38,671 bases of DNA, taken from the IMG/VR virus record IMGVR_UViG_3300042383_000902, positions 1-38,671 of that record; one strand, 5' to 3'. The stretch comes from a virus. Shown piece after piece: positions 1 to 6,425 of this stretch. Within the stretch, counting starts at the first letter, position 1. Every line of letters starts with the position of its first letter. The notes beneath the pieces were generated by a model that was not told where the DNA came from, did no database searches, and saw nothing but the letters and a program-made list of their open reading frames with translations. A program made the position numbers and the translations under genes.

Positions 1-2
1 TA

Positions 3-191
3 ATGTTAATTACCAGTAAAGACCCAAGTGAACCAGTCCATTCACCAGAACAAGCACATGTAATAAAATTATCGGGGGTGAAAGTAGATAACCGTGAGGG
101 TAATCTATTAAATAACTTACAAGTAATGCAAGAGCAACCAATCGCAGAAGGCGAATTAGCTCTCATTAAAAGAAATGCAGGATTATTATAA
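3..191 (+). CDS. Hypothetical protein, possibly the 3' end of a longer gene
   Basis: This frame is open from the first in-frame codon of the window to a TAA that overlaps the next start (TAATG). The first ATG is only two bases from the window edge and no ribosome binding site can be seen, so the true start may lie outside and this could be a C-terminal fragment. The visible 62 residues are hydrophilic, with no membrane segment or motif I recognise. The TAATG overlap suggests translational coupling to the next gene and membership of the same late or virion operon. Function unknown. Confidence 0.55.
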   Translation: MLITSKDPSEPVHSPEQAHVIKLSGVKVDNREGNLLNNLQVMQEQPIAEGELALIKRNAGLL

Positions 192-565
192 TGAAAAAAA
201 TTACGGAAAAACAATTAATTGAATCCACGAATTCATTACGTGAATACATTAAACTAGTTGAAGAACATACATGGATACAACCAGATGAGCCATCATTTGC
301 CAATCAGTTGGGTCAATCAATTGGGGCTGGCGTTCGCGATACATATAACGCACTTGGTAATTTTGGTAGTGGACTATTGGGTAGAAAACCTGGACCAGAC
401 TGGAAAGATCCAGTAGATAATTCTCAACCAACTCCTCCTGCACCATCGCCAAATCAAAATGTGCAACCAAATATAACCAATGGCAGTCACAAAGAAGGTG
501 ATAGAAGCAAATCAAAAAGTGGTAAAGATATCATTTTTAAAAATGGAAAATGGGTGTACGTATAA
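191..565 (+). CDS. Putative internal-head/virion protein with T4-like leader
   Basis: A 124-residue protein. It begins MKKITEKQLIES and continues with a helical stretch ending in LVEE, which resembles the short amphipathic leaders that target T4 internal proteins into the prohead and are cut after Glu. The rest is glycine-, proline- and asparagine-rich (residues 35-110) and ends in a basic, compact tail. Both junctions are TAATG overlaps with the flanking genes, so the three reading frames look translationally coupled. The segment around residues 11-27 (STNSLREYIKLVEE) has a relative inside the next protein (SVNSLWEAIARVDE), suggesting a shared structural module. Family not recognised; the packaged-protein role is inference. 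Confidence 0.6.
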   Translation: MKKITEKQLIESTNSLREYIKLVEEHTWIQPDEPSFANQLGQSIGAGVRDTYNALGNFGSGLLGRKPGPDWKDPVDNSQPTPPAPSPNQNVQPNITNGSHKEGDRSKSKSGKDIIFKNGKWVYV

Positions 566-2082
566 TGAAAGATTTTAGATATTTATTTGATGAAGAAACA
601 CGTAAAATAACGGAAGCAGATACTGGTTCATATACTAACAACTGGCAAGGATTGAAAGACACGGCTCAACGATTAAAGGCTAAGGGAAATACTAATAGTG
701 GGCAAGTTGTACCACAAGATGATCTTCCAGATGTAACATCCCCTCCAGATCAAGTTGTACCACAAGATGATCTTCCAGATGTGACTATAGAACCTAGTCC
801 AGCACCTGCACCTGCGCCAGCACCTGCACCTGCGCCAGCACCTGCGCCAGCACCTGCGCCAGCACCTGCGCCAGCACCTGCGCCAGCACCTGCTGCGTTA
901 ACTTGGCCAAAAACCCGTGACGAAGTTATTGCGTTTCAAAAAACACATAAACAGCTTGATGGTAAAAATCTTAAACCGGATGGCTTAATTGGGCCACAAA
1001 CATTGCAAGCATTGGCTGCAGCCGGGCTACAACCACCTGCTGGATTTAAAATGGCGAATAAAAAACGTCCAGTTGCAAAAACCCAATCTCAACCTGCATT
1101 TTCACAAGCAAATCAAGCGGAATTTGATAATGATTGGCAGAACTACAAAGATGATATTGCTGCAATTCATAGCCAATTTAAACAACCAAGAGCACAGGCT
1201 GCTGCTCAATCGGCTGCCCCTATGTCAGGCATGGGTACTGGAATGGATGTTGCATCAAATCTTCTTAATAATCAAGAATATGCATCATTACAAAAAAATC
1301 CAGCGATGCGGTCTGCTGCTTCTGTTGCAAATGAAGAAAAATTAAGTAAATCAGTGAACTCATTATGGGAAGCCATCGCGCGAGTTGATGAAGGTGGTTT
1401 ATCTAATGCAATTAAAGCTGCAAAATCATTTAGTAGAGGATTGATTAATAGAACTAATCCAATCTTACCACCACAAGGTGGCAAATTTCAATCAACAACG
1501 CAACTTCAAAAAGATGCAAACAAGTTAGGCCGAGCTTTTAATAAAAATGCTGGTTCAGCCGCGACTGGTATTGCCGGTGGTACGGCTGGTATGGTAGGTA
1601 ACGATAATGATGACCCTACCAATCTCCCACCAAACGATTTACAAAAACCAGCTGGGTATTATAGCGATGCGGCGGCCAATAATAGAATGGTAGGTGCAAC
1701 AGCGGATGCTGCAAGAAATGCGTTAGCGAGTGGTCCAACTACTACACCGGATATTCCGGCTGAAATTAAATATCAACCACCAGGTGAAGTTCATGCTAAT
1801 CCGATTCAACAACCCGCTGGTGCGGCAGGACAAACTGGACAAGCAGAACCCGTAAAAGATCCAGGTATTGAAAAAATTCAACAAGATCTAAAAAATAAAG
1901 GGTATGATATTAAAGTTGATGGTATATTAGGACCGGAAACTGAACAAATGATCGCATATGATAAGCAATTTGGCGCTGATTACGCTGCTAAACAAAATGC
2001 AGAACTATCAGCACCGGTGTCAGAAAGTGTGACATTTGGACAAGAAATCTCATTAGCAAGACTAATCCAACTATCTCGATAG
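565..2082 (+). CDS. Pro-Ala-repeat protein with two peptidoglycan-binding-like domains
   Basis: I place the start at the ATG overlapping the upstream stop (TAATG), giving 505 residues; an in-frame ATG 15 bases earlier is less likely. The N-terminus MKDFRYLFDEETRKITE followed by Ala looks like a T4-type capsid-targeting leader with a gp21-style cut after Glu. Next come two copies of VVPQDDLPDVT (a 32-bp identical DNA repeat 48 bp apart), a Pro-Ala tract at about residues 77-111, a PG_binding_1-like domain at about 112-155 (DGLIGPQTLQAL), a long low-complexity middle and a second such domain at about 432-470 (VDGILGPETEQM). PG_binding_1 domains bind cell-wall peptides in many hydrolases. No catalytic domain is visible, so this is probably a virion component contacting the wall. 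A strong promoter follows the stop. Confidence 0.75.
   Translation: MKDFRYLFDEETRKITEADTGSYTNNWQGLKDTAQRLKAKGNTNSGQVVPQDDLPDVTSPPDQVVPQDDLPDVTIEPSPAPAPAPAPAPAPAPAPAPAPAPAPAPAPAPAALTWPKTRDEVIAFQKTHKQLDGKNLKPDGLIGPQTLQALAAAGLQPPAGFKMANKKRPVAKTQSQPAFSQANQAEFDNDWQNYKDDIAAIHSQFKQPRAQAAAQSAAPMSGMGTGMDVASNLLNNQEYASLQKNPAMRSAASVANEEKLSKSVNSLWEAIARVDEGGLSNAIKAAKSFSRGLINRTNPILPPQGGKFQSTTQLQKDANKLGRAFNKNAGSAATGIAGGTAGMVGNDNDDPTNLPPNDLQKPAGYYSDAAANNRMVGATADAARNALASGPTTTPDIPAEIKYQPPGEVHANPIQQPAGAAGQTGQAEPVKDPGIEKIQQDLKNKGYDIKVDGILGPETEQMIAYDKQFGADYAAKQNAELSAPVSESVTFGQEISLARLIQLSR
703..782 (+). repeat. 32-bp direct repeat, two copies 48 bp apart
   Basis: The same 32 bases occur at 703-734 and 751-782 and encode a repeated QVVPQDDLPDVT peptide in the linker of the Pro-Ala protein. 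The exact DNA identity points to a recent duplication by slippage or recombination. Confidence 0.9.
797..897 (+). repeat. Pro-Ala coding repeat (GCGCCAGCACCT-type units)
   Basis: About 100 bp of imperfect 6- and 12-bp units built on CCAGCACCTGC encode a Pro-Ala tract linking the leader to the first peptidoglycan-binding-like domain. The core CCAGCACC is also the core of the non-coding hexanucleotide repeat at 19118-19222. Confidence 0.9.
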
Positions 2083-2094
2083 TTGAAAAAAAGT

Positions 2095-2123
2095 TTGACA
2101 ACTCGGCCACTATGATGTATAAT
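2095..2123 (+). promoter_or_regulatory. Sigma70-type promoter P1 upstream of gene 32
   Basis: TTGACA at 2095-2100 and TATAAT at 2118-2123 with 17-bp spacing, just after the stop of the upstream gene. The sequence from 2102 (CTCGGCCACTATGA) pairs with the sequence ending near 2143 (TCATAGTTGGCTGAG) with one bulge, so the -10 element sits in the loop of an inverted repeat, as in the minus-strand cassettes. Confidence 0.9.
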
Positions 2124-2183
2124 TGTTTCATAGTTGGCTGAGTGATCGAACAAATTTTTATCAAAATCAAGACAAAATTAAGC

Positions 2184-2218
2184 TTGACAAGATAAATAAG
2201 AGAGTGTATAATACATAC
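2184..2218 (+). promoter_or_regulatory. Sigma70-type promoter P2 upstream of gene 32
   Basis: TTGACA at 2184-2189 and TATAAT at 2207-2212, spacing 17 bp. The -10 is inside a small dyad, GTGTAT-AATAC-ATACAC. Together with P1 it makes a tandem promoter giving a leader of about 80 nt for the ssDNA-binding protein gene. GATAAATA, similar to T4-type late promoter cores, lies inside the spacer (around 2190), so late use is possible but unproven. Confidence 0.88.
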
Positions 2219-2299
2219 ACTAATCAAGTTAACCAGGAAGGTTAACACTTAGGCAAATACAACAAGTCCAATATAGGCATTTTAAAGGGAATTAAAAAT

Positions 2300-3289
2300 A
2301 TGGCAACTTTAGCAGAAATCCGCGCAAAACTAAAACAAACTGAACGTGGTTCAGACAATTCACAAAGATCAAACTTAGATAATTCTATCTACCCATTCTG
2401 GAATCTACAAGAAGGCAAAGAATCAGTAATCAGATTTTTACCAGACGGCGATCAAAACAATACCTTTTTCTGGGTTGAACGAGCAATGATTAAATTACCA
2501 TTCGCTGGAATCAAAGGTGAACAAGAAAGCAGAAACGTAACAGTGCAAGTACCATGCGTTGAAATGTATAACGATGGATCAGTGTGCCCGATCTTATCAG
2601 AAGTAAGACCTTGGTATAAAGATGATTCTTTAAAAGAACTTGCTAGTACCTACTGGAAAAAACGCTCTTATATCTTCCAAGGCTTTGTAACAGAAGATGG
2701 CCTTGGTGAATCAGACAAGCCAGAAAATCCAATCCGTAGATTAATTATTGGCCCACAGGTTTTCAATATCATTCGTTCGTCTATTATTGATCCAGAAATG
2801 GATCATTTACCAACCGACTATATAAATGGTGTGGATTTCCGTGTGAAAAAAGGTAGTAAAGGTGGGTATGCAGATTATGCAACCTCTAACTGGTCACGCC
2901 GTTCTCGTCCATTGTCAGATACTGAAATGGATAATGTTTCAAATTACAAACTGTTCAACTTGAGTGATTTTTTACCTAAAAAACCTACTGATATTGAATT
3001 ACGAGTCATTAAAGAAATGTTTGAAGCATCTGTTGATGGTGAAGCATACGACCCAGAAAGATGGGGACAATACTACAAACCAGCAGGTTTAAATCAGCGA
3101 ACTGGTGATTTAGCTAAACCTGCAATATCAGATGATGTTGAATATGATTCATATGTTGCACCAGTTCAACCAGTTGCTCAATCAGCACCAGTAGTTGAAG
3201 CAGCACCAGTTCAAACACAAGCTCCAGCAGGTAGCGACAACCGTGCAGCTGACATTTTGGCTATGATTCGTAGCCGTAACCAAGCTTAA
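2300..3289 (+). CDS. 32: Single-stranded DNA-binding protein, gp32-like
   Basis: A 329-residue protein of the T4 gp32 type, which coats ssDNA and coordinates replication and recombination. The N-terminal basic region is followed by the conserved YPFW.L..GKES.IRFLPDGD segment (residues 31-51), typical of T4-like gp32 proteins, and the C-terminus is a Pro/Ala/Gln linker with a short tail. T4 gp32 binds zinc through His, then Cys-X9-Cys-X2-Cys. Here Cys86-X9-Cys96 is kept, but the third cysteine position is Leu99 and the histidine position is Gly73, so the classic zinc site looks incomplete. AAGGGAA sits 8 nt before the ATG. Two tandem strong promoters precede it and uvsX follows, fitting high expression of recombination proteins. 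Confidence 0.92.
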   Translation: MATLAEIRAKLKQTERGSDNSQRSNLDNSIYPFWNLQEGKESVIRFLPDGDQNNTFFWVERAMIKLPFAGIKGEQESRNVTVQVPCVEMYNDGSVCPILSEVRPWYKDDSLKELASTYWKKRSYIFQGFVTEDGLGESDKPENPIRRLIIGPQVFNIIRSSIIDPEMDHLPTDYINGVDFRVKKGSKGGYADYATSNWSRRSRPLSDTEMDNVSNYKLFNLSDFLPKKPTDIELRVIKEMFEASVDGEAYDPERWGQYYKPAGLNQRTGDLAKPAISDDVEYDSYVAPVQPVAQSAPVVEAAPVQTQAPAGSDNRAADILAMIRSRNQA

Positions 3290-3301
3290 TAGTTCGGTCT
3301 A

Positions 3302-3326
3302 AGTAGGGGGGCGGATTCCCCCTACT
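3302..3326 (+). terminator. Intergenic hairpin between gene 32 and uvsX
   Basis: AGTAGGGGG and CCCCCTACT form a perfect 9-bp stem with a 7-nt loop. The following ATCTTAC is not a good U-tract, so this is more likely a partial attenuator or a 3'-end stabiliser for the abundant gene 32 message than a full terminator. Confidence 0.6.
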
Positions 3327-3350
3327 ATCTTACAATGGAGGAAGCCACGG

Positions 3351-4481
3351 ATGGCAACAAAAGCGTTTGATTTAACAAAATTTAGAAAAACAATAACAAA
3401 GAGCATTGAGGGGTTAGGTGTTGGATTCAACGACCCAACTGATTGGGTTTCCACTGGTAACTATGCATTGAATTATCTAATTAGTTCAGATTTTCACAGA
3501 GGGATACCACTGGGTAAAGTTACGGTATTTGCCGGTGAATCTGGTGCAGGTAAATCGTATATCTGTTCAGGTAATATCATCAGACATGCACAAGAACAAG
3601 GTATCTATGTAGTATTAATCGATTCTGAAAATGCACTTGATGAAGCATGGTTACACGCACTGGGCGTTGATACTGGTGAAGATAAGTTACTTAAACTTAA
3701 TATGGCAATGATTGATGACGTTGCTAAAACAATATCTGAGTTTATGAAAGAATACAAAACCATAACTGACGCTCCTAAAGTGTTGTTTGTTGTGGATTCA
3801 CTTGGTATGTTATTGACACCGACTGATATTGATCAATTTGAAGCAGGTAACTTAAAAGGTGATATGGGTAGAAAACCAAAAGCATTAACTGCGTTAGTTC
3901 GTAATTGTGTTAATATGTTTGGTTCATTTAATGTTGGATTAGTTGCAACTAATCACACATATGCTAGTCAAGATATGTTTGATCCAGATGATAAAATTTC
4001 TGGTGGTCAAGGTTTTGTTTATGCTTCAAGTATTGTAGTTGCGATGAAAAAACGTAAACTAAAAGAAGATGAAGATGGTAACAAAGTTTCATCAGTGCGT
4101 GGCATTAGAGCATCGTGTAAAATAATGAAAACACGATATGCTAAACCTTTTGAAGAACTAGAAATCAGAATACCATATACAACTGGCATGAACCCATATA
4201 GCGGATTAGTTGGTATGATGGAGAATAAAACCTTGCTAGTCAAAGATGGCAATAGTTTGAGATATGATTTCACTGATGGAACTTCAATAAAACAATTCCG
4301 CAAAGCATGGGAAAAGAATGAAGATGGTTGTTTAGATAAACTAATGTTAGATTATTCAAATAGACCAAGTTCTAAAATTGTTTTCGATGCAACTCCAGAA
4401 GAGCCTGGATTTGATATTGATTATGATACCGGCGAAATAGTAGAAAATATTATTAATGATTCTAATGATAATGGAGAATAA
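3351..4481 (+). CDS. uvsX: UvsX RecA-like recombinase
   Basis: A 376-residue strand-exchange ATPase of the RecA/UvsX family. It shows Walker A GESGAGKS at residues 62-69, a Walker B strand VLFVVDS ending at Asp149, the NHTY segment typical of UvsX, a DNA-binding loop region with GGQG, and a conserved MNPYSGL motif in the C-terminal core. The acidic tail is typical. Length matches T4 UvsX (about 390). GGAGGAAG precedes the ATG. It follows gene 32 and precedes a small gene and a UvsY-like gene, so filament formation, ssDNA binding and mediator are together. Confidence 0.97.
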   Translation: MATKAFDLTKFRKTITKSIEGLGVGFNDPTDWVSTGNYALNYLISSDFHRGIPLGKVTVFAGESGAGKSYICSGNIIRHAQEQGIYVVLIDSENALDEAWLHALGVDTGEDKLLKLNMAMIDDVAKTISEFMKEYKTITDAPKVLFVVDSLGMLLTPTDIDQFEAGNLKGDMGRKPKALTALVRNCVNMFGSFNVGLVATNHTYASQDMFDPDDKISGGQGFVYASSIVVAMKKRKLKEDEDGNKVSSVRGIRASCKIMKTRYAKPFEELEIRIPYTTGMNPYSGLVGMMENKTLLVKDGNSLRYDFTDGTSIKQFRKAWEKNEDGCLDKLMLDYSNRPSSKIVFDATPEEPGFDIDYDTGEIVENIINDSNDNGE

Positions 4482-4487
4482 AACAAG

Positions 4488-4727
4488 ATGTTAAACGAAT
4501 CACAAATTGGTGAAGTATGGATGCTTTTTGCTGATTACATTGAGAAAAAACAGATCGATGTAGTAGCAGAACGATATGTTGAATTATTGGCGGATTTTGG
4601 GGTACGTGATAGAGTACTCCACAATACAATTGGAACAGATGCTGTTCTTGACCAAGCAATTACTTATTATCTTGACAATGATGAAGACATTGATGAAGAT
4701 GATGATTACAAGGAATTAGATTTCTAA
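4488..4727 (+). CDS. Conserved small T4-type phage protein, acidic tail
   Basis: A 79-residue, mostly helical protein (MLNESQIGEVWMLFADYI) with a strongly acidic end (DNDEDIDEDDD). I recall similar small proteins next to uvsX in marine T4-like phages, but no function is known to me. It lies 6 nt after uvsX and its stop overlaps the next start (TAATG). The context suggests a recombination or replication accessory role. Confidence 0.8.
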   Translation: MLNESQIGEVWMLFADYIEKKQIDVVAERYVELLADFGVRDRVLHNTIGTDAVLDQAITYYLDNDEDIDEDDDYKELDF

Positions 4728-5182
4728 TGAATTGGTATTCTCAAGTAGTACGAGATATAACTAAACTTCCATTATGCATTGACTATTTTGAAGCAGAATT
4801 AGTCAATGCTGCGAAGGAATGCAAAATAATTGGGAACTTAGAAAAAGCAGCTGCTGCGATGCCAGGTATCGTAGAGCAACGATTTGGCCAGCTTCAGGAG
4901 ATTGAAGCTATATTGGAATATCTAAATATCGAACTTCGTAGATTGAAAACATTTCATTTTAGAAAATATTTAGAATCATATAACCGAATGTTATCACAAA
5001 AAGAATGTGACAGATTTGTAGAAGGCGAATTAGAAGTAGTTGAGTTCGAAAAACTAATTAACGAGTTTGCTCTGGTTAGAAATAAGTGGCTCGGTATTTC
5101 CAAAGCGTTAGATCAAAAACAATGGCAAATTACCAATATTGTAAAATTACGGGTGGCTGGGATGGAAGATGCCACTATTTAA
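4727..5182 (+). CDS. uvsY: UvsY-like recombination mediator (probable)
   Basis: A 151-residue all-helical protein. UvsY loads UvsX onto gp32-covered ssDNA. The assignment is based on size, predicted helical character, recurring QLQEIEAILEYLNIELRRLK and QWQI.NI.KLR segments that I associate with UvsY-like proteins of marine T4-like phages, and its place two genes after uvsX. Sequence identity to T4 UvsY is not obvious to me, so it could be another conserved accessory protein. It is coupled to the preceding gene by TAATG. Confidence 0.6.
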   Translation: MNWYSQVVRDITKLPLCIDYFEAELVNAAKECKIIGNLEKAAAAMPGIVEQRFGQLQEIEAILEYLNIELRRLKTFHFRKYLESYNRMLSQKECDRFVEGELEVVEFEKLINEFALVRNKWLGISKALDQKQWQITNIVKLRVAGMEDATI

Positions 5183-5183
5183 C

Positions 5184-5212
5184 TTGACAAAATAACCCCA
5201 AAGGTGTATACT
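5184..5212 (+). promoter_or_regulatory. Sigma70-type promoter overlapping the next start region
   Basis: TTGACA at 5184-5189, TATACT at 5207-5212, spacing 17 bp. Initiation would be expected near 5219-5220, exactly at the ATG at 5220, so transcripts would be almost leaderless. TTGACA begins 2 nt after the upstream stop codon, as in the minus-strand cassettes. Confidence 0.85.
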
Positions 5213-5213
5213 A

Positions 5214-6377
5214 GTGCACATGAATACATTAGACGAATTACTCAACCAAATAGTATACAATGCACAGCCACCATTTGATGATAGTGTACTTACAAAAGGT
5301 ACCTTTAAGATATTGTGTAGTATTGGTTCACGTTTGAATACTGACACCTATATTACCGAATCCCAAGCAACCTTGGCTCACAAAATCTTTGTTGATAACA
5401 GAAATGTAATATTGGCAAGATTTCCAGAAGCGATTGAATTGTTACTTCACCCTAAATGGAAATATTCATTTAGGGTGATCCATCAAGTTAGAAATATTTT
5501 TATCGAAGATAACAAAATTATTGTAGATTTTAACTTTAACCACAGTATTAAAACTGCAATAACTGAGTTATACACCGAGTATGCAATTAAATATACTCAA
5601 GAATCTATTACTAGACATGAAACTACATTGACTGAATTTGCAGTTGTGCAAACACTGGAAAAACTGTCAATGTATCAGTTTAACATGTCAGATGATATAA
5701 AAGAGTATTACCACATAATTAAATCGTGGGATCCAACAGATGGTCTTAATACATTTAATATAGCTAACATAATAGATAACCATTTGTTGTCTACATTAGT
5801 TAATGATGTTGGGGATGATGACCTTTCATCCCTATTGGTAAAGGATAGAAGTTTACGATATCAATATAAAACTGATATTGAATTACCAAATAATACATTA
5901 AGTGAAACGATTGCATCGCGCAAGACAACAAAACTATGGATAGATTCAACGAAACATTCAATGATTGATTTAATTACATCATTGCAAGAACTTAAACGTC
6001 TACCTATACTTTTTACATTTGATACAACTTATCCTAGTATCACTTTAAAAAACTTATCCATGGTTTCAGAGGCATTGAGTGAAACCGGAATTGATGATAA
6101 TGTTGGAGTATATTTCAGGATGAAAAATACTGGAGATGGTGTGACAATCAACCAACTTATATCGAATAATAAGTATAATGCAGAATGCAATGATAATACA
6201 ATAATTGCAGCTATTGATAGTAGAAAACTACCAAAATTTTTACTAGAAACATCATGGAAACCGATGGCAGTAGTGGCAGTTGATCATGTGTTAAGAGCAG
6301 GAAGAACTGCAGTTTATGCAAGTTGCTGTGATTTAATTATTAATTATTATGTTGATGAACCAATAATTAGATATTAA
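5214..6377 (+). CDS. Conserved hypothetical protein upstream of uvsW
   Basis: A 385-387-residue protein. Two starts are possible. GTG at 5214 has AAAGGTG about 8 nt upstream and would serve read-through messages. ATG at 5220 would be the first codon of the transcript from the overlapping promoter. The C-terminus (KLPKF, W.P, CCDLIINYYVDEP) resembles a conserved protein found beside uvsW in marine T4-like phages, as I remember it. No catalytic motif is evident. It may be a helicase or recombination partner, but this is inference from position. Confidence 0.8.
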   Translation: MHMNTLDELLNQIVYNAQPPFDDSVLTKGTFKILCSIGSRLNTDTYITESQATLAHKIFVDNRNVILARFPEAIELLLHPKWKYSFRVIHQVRNIFIEDNKIIVDFNFNHSIKTAITELYTEYAIKYTQESITRHETTLTEFAVVQTLEKLSMYQFNMSDDIKEYYHIIKSWDPTDGLNTFNIANIIDNHLLSTLVNDVGDDDLSSLLVKDRSLRYQYKTDIELPNNTLSETIASRKTTKLWIDSTKHSMIDLITSLQELKRLPILFTFDTTYPSITLKNLSMVSEALSETGIDDNVGVYFRMKNTGDGVTINQLISNNKYNAECNDNTIIAAIDSRKLPKFLLETSWKPMAVVAVDHVLRAGRTAVYASCCDLIINYYVDEPIIRY

Positions 6378-6425
6378 AATAATACGATCTTCAGGATGGA
6401 GATTGATACAAACAAGGATTAGTTT

